From Streptomyces chartreusis NRRL 3882 (GTDB lineage: Bacteria; Actinomycetota; Actinomycetes; Streptomycetales; Streptomycetaceae), in the NCBI RefSeq assembly GCF_900236475.1, contig NZ_LT963352.1, forward strand, positions 558,001-622,000: a DNA stretch of 64,000 bases, read 5' to 3'. The notes beneath the pieces are model-generated. The model worked only from the letters and a program-made list of their open reading frames with translations. It was not told the DNA's origin and did not search any database. Each line of letters opens with the position of its first letter. Position 1 is the first letter of the stretch. Shown piece after piece: positions 43,307 through 50,480 of the stretch. A program made the translations under genes and the position numbers.

Positions 43307-44926
43307 ATGCCGCCCAGACGTCCCGCAACCGGGCACTTCCCGACCATCACGGAGGTTCTGCGCCTCCCTGTGCTGGCCGAGGGGATGCCGCGCGTTCTGG
43401 CCGGTGAGTCACAGCTGAACCGTGCGGTGCGCTGGGTGCACGTCACCGAACTGCTCAACCCCGCCGATTTCCTCGAGGGCGGCGAGCTGGTCCTGACGAC
43501 CGGCATGCCCTATCCCGAGGACGCCTCCGAGCTGCGTGGCTACGTCGACCAGCTCGCCGACGTCGGCGCGGCCGGCCTGATCGTGGAGCTCGGGTACCGG
43601 TACCAGAAGGTGCCCGACGAGCTGGTGGCGGCCTGCCGTGCCCGTGAGGTGCCGCTGATCGAGCTGGCCCGCGGCGTCCGGTTCATCGACGTCACACAGG
43701 CGGTGCACGCGCTCATCCTCGACGCCCATGGGGCGCTGCTGCGCCGCGGGCGTGACATCCAGGACATCTTCACCGCCCTGACCCTGCGGGGCGCGGACCC
43801 CGAGGAGCTGGTGCACACCACCGCGGAGCTCACCGGAGCCCCCGTGGTGCTGGAGGACCTCACCCACCGGGTCCTGATGTGCGAGCTGCTCGGCCGGCCG
43901 TACGAGCCGGTGGTGTCGGCCTGGTCGCGGCGGTCCCGGGCCGCGCCGACCCCGGAGAAGATCACGCCGAGCGGCCCGGAGGGATGGCTGATCGCGCCCG
44001 TGCAGGACCATCAAGGGCCGTGGGGGCGGCTGGTCCTGCTGGAGGGCCGGCTGAACGCGGAGCCCGACCCGGAGCACGTCCTGGTCCTGGAGCGCGCGGC
44101 GGTCGCCCTGAGCATGGCGCGGCTGGCCGGGCCGGCCTGGTGGGAGCGCCGGGCCCACCGCTCGGTGCTGCGGGACCTGTACGAACGACGCTTCCGCTCC
44201 CCCGCGGACGCCCGCGCACGTGCCGAGGCACTGGGGCTGCCGACCCTCGGGCACCGCCTCTTCGCCGTGGTCATCCGCCACACGCACACCGGCACCGGCG
44301 AGCACCTCGACGAGCGGATCGCGAAGGCGATGGCGCAGACCGGCATCCGCGCCCTGGTCGGCGAGACGGCCCCTGGCCGGATCGGTGTACTCCTCGCCCT
44401 GGCGCAGGCCAGCGCCTGGCAGCCGGTCGCGGAGCGGATCGGCCGTATGTGCCGCGAGGAGCTCGGCCCGAAGGCCGTGGTCGCCGTCGGCCCCGGTGTG
44501 ACCGACCTCTCCGGGATCGCCCGGTCGTGGCAGGAGGCCGAGCAGACGGCCGAGGCCATCACGCCCGCCTCACCCGACCGCTGGTTCTACGTCGCCGCCG
44601 ATGTCGGGCTTCCCGAGCTCCTGGGTGTGCTGCGGGAGGACACGCGGCTGCAGCGGTACGCGGAACGGCAGCTGACGCGTCTCATCGAGCACGACGACCG
44701 CAACGGCGGTGACCTGCTCCCCGCCCTGCGCGCCTATCTGGCGGCAGCGGGGAACAAGTCGGTCGCGGCGAAACAGGCCGGCATGTCCCGGCAGGCGTAC
44801 TACCAGCGCCTCCACAGCATCGAACGGCTCCTCGGCTGTGATCTGGAATCGGGCCTGCAGTGCACGTCCCTGCACGTCGCGGTGCTGGTGCTGGACGCGC
44901 GGGCCGCGGCAGTGCCCGGCGTGTGA
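43307..44926 (+). CDS. PucR-family transcriptional regulator
   Basis: A 539-aa regulator. Residues about 12-130 form the PucR sensory domain (ITEVLRLPVLAEGMPRVLAG...ELVLTTGMPYP). About 290-410 is a GGDEF-related central domain. The C-terminus (about 470-525) is the PucR helix-turn-helix, with LRAYLAAAGNKSVAAKQAGMSRQAYYQRL (split after residue 20). PucR regulators in Streptomyces control polyamine and purine use; this one is divergent from the amine oxidase/transporter operon, so it probably activates or represses that operon in response to an amine-derived effector. The ribosome site is poor. Its 3' end is 5 nt from the convergent MarR gene. Confidence 0.9.
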   Translation: MPPRRPATGHFPTITEVLRLPVLAEGMPRVLAGESQLNRAVRWVHVTELLNPADFLEGGELVLTTGMPYPEDASELRGYVDQLADVGAAGLIVELGYRYQKVPDELVAACRAREVPLIELARGVRFIDVTQAVHALILDAHGALLRRGRDIQDIFTALTLRGADPEELVHTTAELTGAPVVLEDLTHRVLMCELLGRPYEPVVSAWSRRSRAAPTPEKITPSGPEGWLIAPVQDHQGPWGRLVLLEGRLNAEPDPEHVLVLERAAVALSMARLAGPAWWERRAHRSVLRDLYERRFRSPADARARAEALGLPTLGHRLFAVVIRHTHTGTGEHLDERIAKAMAQTGIRALVGETAPGRIGVLLALAQASAWQPVAERIGRMCREELGPKAVVAVGPGVTDLSGIARSWQEAEQTAEAITPASPDRWFYVAADVGLPELLGVLREDTRLQRYAERQLTRLIEHDDRNGGDLLPALRAYLAAAGNKSVAAKQAGMSRQAYYQRLHSIERLLGCDLESGLQCTSLHVAVLVLDARAAAVPGV

Positions 44927-44930
44927 CACG

Positions 44931-45413
44931 TCAGGCGTCGCGCAGGGCGTCGTGGATCTCGCTCAGCGAGCTGGTGAGCCGCCCGTAGTCATCCGGTGGC
45001 ACCGGCGCGACGAAGTACCGTTCGACGACCCGCGCGTGCACGGCGGCGGCCCGCAGGAAGACCGTCCTGCCGTGATCGGTCGACTCGACCAGGACGCTTC
45101 TGCGGTCCCCCGGGGCCGGCGCTCGCCGCACCAGCCCGGCTCCCTCCATGCGGTCGATCAGCCGGGTGATGCCGCTGCTGGTGAGCGTGAGGTCGTCAGC
45201 GAGCTCGCGTTGTGAGACAGCCTCGTCCGGCTTCCTGCAGAGCCGAATGAGGACCTCGAACATCGTGTGGCTGACTTCGCACTCCTGGCGCAGGGCGGTG
45301 TCGATCCGCTGCTCCAGGCGGGTGGCGGCCTTGATCAGCAGCCCGAAGTCATGAACGAGCGGGCTGCCGGCGGCGCGGACGGCTTCGTCGTTGTCTCGGT
45401 TCACGGGGTTCAC
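44931..45413 (-). CDS. MarR-family transcriptional regulator
   Basis: A 160-aa winged-helix protein with the MarR core LIRLCRKPDEAVSQRELADD...LTSSGITRLIDRMEGAGLVRR (recognition helix) and PAPGDRRSVLVE (wing). The start is a GTG at 45413. It is divergent from the PLP decarboxylase gene across an AT-rich gap that holds a direct and an inverted repeat, which strongly suggests autoregulation and control of the decarboxylase. The ligand is unknown; MarR proteins often sense phenolic or amine compounds. Confidence 0.9.
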   Translation of the reverse strand: MNPVNRDNDEAVRAAGSPLVHDFGLLIKAATRLEQRIDTALRQECEVSHTMFEVLIRLCRKPDEAVSQRELADDLTLTSSGITRLIDRMEGAGLVRRAPAPGDRRSVLVESTDHGRTVFLRAAAVHARVVERYFVAPVPPDDYGRLTSSLSEIHDALRDA

Positions 45414-45449
45414 CCGGCCGACTTTACTGCCTCTTCACCTACTGCTGAG

Positions 45450-45486
45450 TCAATTGCTGACTAATCAATTGCTGAGCGCTCAACAA
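45450..45486. promoter_or_regulatory. MarR-type operator repeats
   Basis: TCAATTGCTGA is repeated exactly at 45450-45460 and 45465-45475 (15-bp period). The second copy overlaps the near-perfect palindrome TTGCTGAGCGCTCAACAA (45469-45486). The sequence is unusually AT-rich for this genome and sits between the MarR gene and the decarboxylase gene. Confidence 0.72.
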
Positions 45487-45539
45487 AATCCTATGGTGGG
45501 CACAGCACTCACCACTCGGAGCAGGAAAGAGGGAGATCA

Positions 45540-46910
45540 GTGGACCTGCAGCACTGGCTCGGCCGGGCCGAGGACGCGATACAGCAGTGGGCCGACGGCT
45601 TCGGGCCCTACGAGCGGCACCCGTCCCTCCTCGTCGACGACGACCGCTTCGCCGCCGCCTTCGAGGAGTTCACCGGGCGGCTGACGGACAACTACCCCTT
45701 CTTCCACCCGCACTACGCGGGACAGATGCTCAAGCCCCCGCACCCGGCGGCCGTGATCGGCTACCTGACCGCCATGCTGATCAACCCCAACAACCACGCC
45801 CTGGACGGCGGCCCCGCCACCGCCCGCATGGAGCGCGAGGCCGTCGCGCAGCTCGCCGCGATGTTCGGCTACGACACCCATCTCGGCCACCTCACCACCA
45901 GCGGCACGATCGCCAACCTCGAAGCCCTTTTCGTCGCCCGCGAGCTCCACCCCGGCCGTGGCATCGCCTACAGCGCGGACGCCCACTACACCCACGGCCG
46001 CATGTGCCGTGTGCTGGGCATGGAGGGGTACGCGGTCCCCGCGGACGACCGGGGGCGCCTGGACCTCGACGCGCTGGAGGACCTGCTGCGCAGCGACCGG
46101 GTGGGCACGGTCGTACTGACCGCCGGAACCACCGGGCTGGGGGCCGTCGACCCGGTCCACGAGGCCCTGCCCCTCAAGGAGCGTTACGGCGTCCGACTCC
46201 ACGTCGACGCCGCCTACGGCGGTTTCTTCACCCTGCTGGCCGGCGCCGAAGGACCCGAGGGCCTCGCCCCCGAGCCCTGGCGGGCGATCGCCCGGTGCGA
46301 CTCGGTCGTCGTCGACCCGCACAAGCACGGGCTCCAGCCCTACGGCTGCGGTGCCGTCCTCTTCCGCGACCCCGAGGTGGGCCGCTTCTACCTCCACGAC
46401 TCGCCGTACACCTACTTCACCTCCACCGAGCTCCACCTGGGAGAGATCAGCCTGGAGTGCTCCCGCGCCGGTGCCTCGGCCGCCGCCCTGTGGCTCACCT
46501 TCCAGCTGCTCCCGCCCACGCCCGACGGTCTCGGCCGGGTCCTCGGGGCCGGCCGCCGGGCCGCCCTGCGGTGGTCCGAGCTGATCAGCGCGTCCGACGC
46601 CCTGGAGCTGTACCAGGAGCCGGAGCTCGACATCGTCACGTACTTCCCAGCGGTGGAACCGGCAGCCCTCACCTCCGTCGACGCGGCGTCGGCACGCGTT
46701 CTGGCGGACGGCATGGCCGATCCCGAGCCGGTGTACCTGAGCACCCTCAAGGCGGACCGCGAGGCATTCACCGCACGCCACCCGAAGGTCACCGCGGACG
46801 CCGACGGCGCGCGCGTCCTGCGCAGCGTCCTGATGAAGCCGGAGTCGGAGCACCACGTGGCGCGCCTGCACGACCGGGTCGAAAGGCTCACCCGGGCACA
46901 ACCGGCGTGA
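45540..46910 (+). CDS. Pyridoxal-phosphate group II amino acid decarboxylase
   Basis: A 456-aa fold-type I PLP enzyme. HYAGQMLKPPHPAAVIGYL and LTTSGTIANLEALFVAREL (PLP phosphate loop) are near the N-terminus, LHVDAAYGGFF gives the Asp that binds the pyridine N, and SVVVDPHKHGLQPYGCG holds the Schiff-base lysine. The length and motifs fit tyrosine/aromatic/aspartate decarboxylases of group II; the substrate residues are not decisive. The GTG at 45540 has GGGAGA 3 nt upstream. Divergent from the MarR gene, which probably controls it. Product may be a biogenic amine. Confidence 0.87.
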   Translation: MDLQHWLGRAEDAIQQWADGFGPYERHPSLLVDDDRFAAAFEEFTGRLTDNYPFFHPHYAGQMLKPPHPAAVIGYLTAMLINPNNHALDGGPATARMEREAVAQLAAMFGYDTHLGHLTTSGTIANLEALFVARELHPGRGIAYSADAHYTHGRMCRVLGMEGYAVPADDRGRLDLDALEDLLRSDRVGTVVLTAGTTGLGAVDPVHEALPLKERYGVRLHVDAAYGGFFTLLAGAEGPEGLAPEPWRAIARCDSVVVDPHKHGLQPYGCGAVLFRDPEVGRFYLHDSPYTYFTSTELHLGEISLECSRAGASAAALWLTFQLLPPTPDGLGRVLGAGRRAALRWSELISASDALELYQEPELDIVTYFPAVEPAALTSVDAASARVLADGMADPEPVYLSTLKADREAFTARHPKVTADADGARVLRSVLMKPESEHHVARLHDRVERLTRAQPA

Positions 46911-46969
46911 GGGGCTGCGCAGGATCGTCCTCCAGGCAACAGGCCGGACCGGGCGCTGGTGATGGTGCC

Positions 46970-47126
46970 GTTCGGGAGGGAAGGGTGCGAGCGGGACGGC
47001 GGCCTTCAGCGACGGCCGCCGCTCGGCCGCGCTGATGGCGCCGCCCCCTCCCATGTTGGTGTCGATACCGATGACGACGAACCCGAACGAGGCGAGCCAC
47101 CGTCGGGTAGTAGATCTTCCCGCCGT
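46970..47126 (-). pseudogene. Remnant of a polyester-hydrolase/cutinase-type lipase gene
   Basis: On the minus strand, HGGKIYYPT (about 47127-47101) is followed in another frame by RRWLASFGFVVIGIDTN (about 47104-47055) and then directly by MGGGGAISAAERRPSLKAA (to about 46998). This order matches PET-hydrolase/cutinase-like triacylglycerol lipases: GGxIYYP, then RxASHGFVVxxIDT, then the GHSMGGGG nucleophile segment and LKAAIPL. Large parts are missing, including the catalytic Ser region just before MGGGG, and there is a frameshift. The 236-nt gap 46911-47146 holds nothing else. Confidence 0.65.
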
Positions 47127-47146
47127 GCCGCTCCGCACCTACTGGG

Positions 47147-48325
47147 TCAGCGTCGTACCCGCGGCATCCCCAGGCCGAGCCACGAGATGATCTCCCGCTG
47201 GATCTCGTTGTTGCCGCCGCCGAAGGTGAAGATGACCGCCGAACGGTAGCCGCGTTCCAGCTCACCGTGCAGGACCGCGCCCGCCGAGCCCTCCTTCAGC
47301 GCGCCGGGAGCGGCGACGATCTCCATGAGCCAGGCGTAGGCGTCGCGCCGGGCCTCGGAGCCGTACACCTTGACGGCGGAGGCGTCCTGCGGGGTGAGGG
47401 TGCCGTCCTGGACCGCGCCGACCATCCGCCAGTTGAGCAGCTTCAGCGCGTCCAGCCGGGCGTGGGTCCGGGCCAGGAGGCGGCGCACCCAGGGCAGGTC
47501 GGCGACGCGGCGGCCGTCGGCGAGCTTGGTCTCCATCGCCCAGCGCTGCACGTCGTGCAGGGCGCGGATCGCCATGGTGCCGTGGGCGGCCAGGGTCACG
47601 CGTTCGTGGTTGAGCTGGTTGGTGATCAGCCGCCACCCCTGGTTCTCGGCGCCGACCCGGTGGGAGACGGGGACGCGGACGTTCTCGTAGTAGCTGGCCG
47701 TGGTGTCGTGCGAGGCGAGGGTGTTGATGAGGGTGCAGGAGTAGCCGGGGTCGGTGGTCGGCACCAGGAGCATGGTGATGCCCCTGTGCGGCGGGGCGGC
47801 GGGATCCGTACGGACCGCCAGCCACACCCAGTCCGCCGTGTCGCCGTTGGTCGTCCAGATCTTCTGGCCGTTGACGACGTACTCGTCGCCCTCCCTCACC
47901 GCGCGGGTCCGCAGTGACGCGAGGTCGGTGCCCGCGCCGGGTTCGCTGTAGCCGATGGCGAAGTCGATCGCGCCGGAGAGGATCCTCGGCAGGAAGTACG
48001 CCTTCTGCTCCTCGGTGCCGTACTGCATGATCGTCGGGCCGACGGTGTTCAGCGCCATGAGCGGCAACGGGACGCCGGCCTGGGCGGCCTCGTCGAAGAA
48101 GATGAACTGCTCCATCGCGGTCAGGCCGCGCCCGCCGTACTCCTCGGGCCAGCCCACCCCGAGCCAGCCGTCCGCGCCGAGCCGCCGGATGGTCTCGCGG
48201 TAGAACCGCTTCTGGGCGGCCGGGTCGCCGTGCCGGGCGTACGCGTGGTCAGGGACCAGTTCGGCGAAGTAGGCGCGCAGTTCGGTGCGCAGCCGCTGCT
48301 GCTCGGGCGTGTATTCGAGGTGCAC
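47147..48325 (-). CDS. Acyl-CoA dehydrogenase
   Basis: A 392-aa flavoprotein with GYSEPGAGTDLASLRTRAV (the FAD/acyl-CoA signature), VNGQKIWTTNGDTADW, and the C-terminal IFTFGGGNNEIQREIISWLGLGMPR. It should dehydrogenate an acyl-CoA to the enoyl-CoA. GTG 48325 is chosen because GGAGG lies 5 nt upstream; the frame is open 13 codons further. Neighbouring enzymes of a beta-oxidation operon are absent, so its partner and electron acceptor are unknown. A KstR-like palindrome lies 44 nt upstream. Confidence 0.88.
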   Translation of the reverse strand: MHLEYTPEQQRLRTELRAYFAELVPDHAYARHGDPAAQKRFYRETIRRLGADGWLGVGWPEEYGGRGLTAMEQFIFFDEAAQAGVPLPLMALNTVGPTIMQYGTEEQKAYFLPRILSGAIDFAIGYSEPGAGTDLASLRTRAVREGDEYVVNGQKIWTTNGDTADWVWLAVRTDPAAPPHRGITMLLVPTTDPGYSCTLINTLASHDTTASYYENVRVPVSHRVGAENQGWRLITNQLNHERVTLAAHGTMAIRALHDVQRWAMETKLADGRRVADLPWVRRLLARTHARLDALKLLNWRMVGAVQDGTLTPQDASAVKVYGSEARRDAYAWLMEIVAAPGALKEGSAGAVLHGELERGYRSAVIFTFGGGNNEIQREIISWLGLGMPRVRR

Positions 48326-48368
48326 GGCGCCTCCAGGCTCCCAAGGCCGGTCCTGTCGGCGCACACCG

Positions 48369-48382
48369 TAGAACGTGTTTCA
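48369..48382. promoter_or_regulatory. KstR-like operator (TnnAACnnGTTnnA)
   Basis: TAGAACGTGTTTCA fits TnnAACnnGTTnnA at all fixed positions. That is the half-site spacing reported for the actinobacterial sterol regulator KstR. It lies about 44 nt before the acyl-CoA dehydrogenase start. No KstR-like gene is in the window. A related TetR regulator may bind here. Confidence 0.45.
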
Positions 48383-48443
48383 GAAATTGGGAATGGCGAG
48401 CGTCGGGTCACGTCCCCGATCCAGCCCGATGCGTGCGGCCTCC

Positions 48444-48812
48444 TCAGTTCAGCGTCGCGAGGAAGTCCGTGCACGCCCGCGCGCACGCACGGCACGCCGC
48501 CGCCGAGTCCTCCGCCCCCGCCTGCCGGTCGAAGACGTGTGCGGCCTCCAGGCACACGGTCCGGCACCACTCCACCTGGACGCGGATGCTGGTCTCGTCC
48601 ACCTGGTTCTGCTCGGACAGCACACGGCAGGTCGCGTCGCAGACCTCCGCGCACATGATGCCCTTGCGTCGTACGAGTTCCTGGTTCTCGGTGCCGTCGG
48701 GATCCACGAGGCTTGCGCGCAACGCGCACGCCCGAGCGCACTCGGTGCACGCCTGGGCACAGGCGAAGCGGTCCTCCAGGAACCGGAACAGCTCCTGCTG
48801 GGATGTCGTCAC
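48444..48812 (-). CDS. Cys-rich four-helix-bundle copper-binding protein (DUF326/Csp-like)
   Basis: A 122-aa all-helical protein with twelve Cys in helix-repeat patterns: FACAQACTECARACAL, MCAEVCDATCRVL, WCRTVCLEAAHVF and ACRACARACTDFL. This is the layout of copper-storage (Csp) proteins, where Cys pairs line the core of a four-helix bundle and bind many Cu(I) ions. There is no signal peptide, so a cytosolic Csp3-like role is inferred. The start is set at the GTG 48812, which lacks a strong ribosome site; a longer version from 48923 would overlap the divergent ChaB gene promoter. Confidence 0.84.
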   Translation of the reverse strand: MTTSQQELFRFLEDRFACAQACTECARACALRASLVDPDGTENQELVRRKGIMCAEVCDATCRVLSEQNQVDETSIRVQVEWCRTVCLEAAHVFDRQAGAEDSAAACRACARACTDFLATLN

Positions 48813-48936
48813 ACCGCGCGGGTAGCCCCGCCGATGCCGGTCAAACCCGGTGTCGCCAAGGGTTCCGTGCGGTTTTCGGCCCCATCGGCCGGGCACCCGG
48901 CAGGCCCGGGAACGACGACGCACGGAGGTGAGTCAC

Positions 48937-49389
48937 ATGCCCGGGCGACAGGAACTTCCGTCGACCCTGGAGCGGTCCGCCGAGGAGGCGCAGCGCACCT
49001 GGATCAAGGCGCACGACTCGGCCGTGGAACAGTACGGCGAGGGCGAGCGCGCGCACCGCGTGGCCTTCGGGGCGCTGAAGCACACTCACGAGAAGGTCGG
49101 CGACCACTGGGAGCGCAAGGAGGGCGGCCGCAAGGCACCGTCGGACCCGCGCTCGGCCCGGCCCCGGCAGCAGGGCGGCCGCAGCGGCGAGGGCGTCGAC
49201 GAACGGGCCTCGAAGGAGCACCTGTACGACCTGGCGAAGCGGCTGGGTGTCGAGGGGCGGTCGCGCATGTCGAAGGCGGAGCTGCTGGACGCCGTCCGCA
49301 AGGAGAACCGCTCGCGGACCAGGTCCTCGCAGCCGTCCTCGCGGTCGTCCTCGCGTTCGTCCGCACGGTCCTCCTCGGCGTCCAGGTGA
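48937..49389 (+). CDS. ChaB domain protein with Rho-N/SAP-like tail
   Basis: A 150-aa protein. The first about 75 residues are a ChaB domain (LPSTLERSAEEAQRTWIKAHDSA...HRVAFGALKHTHEKVGDHW), named after an E. coli cation transport regulator. A short helical Rho-N/SAP-like domain (KEHLYDLAKRLGVEGRSRMSKAELLDAVRKEN, split after residue 20) follows. A Ser/Arg-rich tail ends the protein. Start ATG 48937 with GGAGGTGA 5 nt upstream. Similar small proteins are common in actinobacteria; the function is unknown, possibly nucleic-acid binding. Confidence 0.85.
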   Translation: MPGRQELPSTLERSAEEAQRTWIKAHDSAVEQYGEGERAHRVAFGALKHTHEKVGDHWERKEGGRKAPSDPRSARPRQQGGRSGEGVDERASKEHLYDLAKRLGVEGRSRMSKAELLDAVRKENRSRTRSSQPSSRSSSRSSARSSSASR

Positions 49390-49426
49390 GCCGGTTCATG
49401 GTGAGGACCAGGGGTACCCGCGTGCC

Positions 49427-49792
49427 ATGACTAGCGCATGGATGGAGATGGCCGCGGGCCGCGGGGCCCTCGGCATCGGGCTGATCGTGGCGGGTGTGGT
49501 GGTCGTGGCCCTGTTGCTGGGGGCCTTCGTCCTCGGCGTTCGCGTCAAGCGCAGGGAGCTGCCCACACCGAAGCCTGACGAGCAGCCGCGACTGCCCGAC
49601 GGCGGCCCGGTCCGCGAGACGAGTGAGCGCCGGGAGCCCGAGGAGGTGCCGAGAAGCCAGGACCGTCTGACGCCGCACGAGCTGAAGACGCACGGCAACC
49701 AGAGCGACCGCAGGAGCGCGACCCAGGAGCGTCCCCGCTGGAACGAGGGCAGCAGCGGCTCGTTCGGCAGCGGCGGCCCGGGCGGCCGCTGA
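49427..49792 (+). CDS. Small single-helix membrane protein (DUF6479-like)
   Basis: A 121-aa protein. One N-terminal membrane helix (LGIGLIVAGVVVVALLLGAFVLGV) is followed by a charged cytoplasmic tail with ELPTPKPDEQPRLPDGGPV and RLTPHELKTHGNQS, typical of DUF6479. ATG 49427 is chosen; a second ATG at 49442 is possible. The function is unknown. It lies between two other small conserved genes on the same strand, but with separate gaps. Confidence 0.7.
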   Translation: MTSAWMEMAAGRGALGIGLIVAGVVVVALLLGAFVLGVRVKRRELPTPKPDEQPRLPDGGPVRETSERREPEEVPRSQDRLTPHELKTHGNQSDRRSATQERPRWNEGSSGSFGSGGPGGR

Positions 49793-49876
49793 TCACCGCT
49801 CCCCGCGGACTTGCGCTCCGTACCCCACGTCGTACGTGAACACGCCGCATACGTCGTACACAGGGAAGTGAGAACC

Positions 49877-50227
49877 ATGGCCGATCCCGCCCGCAACACG
49901 CTGCCGCTGCCGGACTACGACCACCTGCCGATCGGCGGCCTGGAGAGCCGTGTGCGGTCGCTGTCCGCGGACGAGGTGGAGGAACTGCTGGCGTACGAGC
50001 GGTCGCACGCCGACCGGCTGCCGGTGACCGAGCTGCTGGGGTCCCGCCTCGAGCAGTTGCGCGAGGGAGCGGAGCCGACGTCCGGTGATCCGGGCGCCCT
50101 GCGTCCCGAGTCGGGCGAGGGGCACGGAGGCTCTCCGGTGTCGCCCGCCACGTCCCCGCAGCCGTTCAGCCCGCCGCCGCACGGCACCCCCGACCAGCGG
50201 GGCAAGCCGAAGGGTGACCGCACGTAG
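49877..50227 (+). CDS. Small conserved actinobacterial protein of unknown function
   Basis: A 116-aa protein, ATG 49877 with GGAAGTGAG upstream. Residues about 8-65 form a helical module, LPIGGLESRVRSLSADEVEEL and LLAYERSHADRLPVTELLGSRL. Short domains of this type occur in many actinobacterial proteins. The C-terminal half is Pro/Gly/Ser-rich and probably disordered. No catalytic or metal motif is seen. A strong terminator follows 27 nt after the stop. Confidence 0.75.
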   Translation: MADPARNTLPLPDYDHLPIGGLESRVRSLSADEVEELLAYERSHADRLPVTELLGSRLEQLREGAEPTSGDPGALRPESGEGHGGSPVSPATSPQPFSPPPHGTPDQRGKPKGDRT

Positions 50228-50253
50228 GCGTCCCGCCGGACACAGCTGACCAG

Positions 50254-50281
50254 AAGGGCCCGTGCCTGTGCACGGGCCCTT
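50254..50281 (+). terminator. Intrinsic terminator
   Basis: AAGGGCCCGTGC (50254-50265) and GCACGGGCCCTT (50270-50281) form a perfect 12-bp stem with a 4-nt loop, followed by TT. A second hairpin, GACTCCT/AGGAGTC, lies at 50296-50312. The remaining gap to 50480 holds the promoter region of the NCS1 gene with no recognised riboswitch. Confidence 0.85.
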
Positions 50282-50480
50282 TTCGCGCGGCCGCCGACTC
50301 CTTCGAGGAGTCATCGGTGTCCGGGTGGTGCTGATGGTGCTCGGGGCGCCGCGAAGCGCGCCGGGCATCCCATGAGATGCCTCCGAAACATTCCCTTCAC
50401 GGAGGAAGTATTTAGGGGTAACGACCACTGCCTACCGTGCCTGCCTTGTCAGTCCCCAACCCGCAGCAAGGAGGCGTGGC

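Noticed and set aside
50296..50480. Possible purine riboswitch before the NCS1 permease
   Set aside because: Only a simple GACTCCT/AGGAGTC hairpin is visible; no conserved purine, preQ1 or guanidine aptamer core could be recognised.
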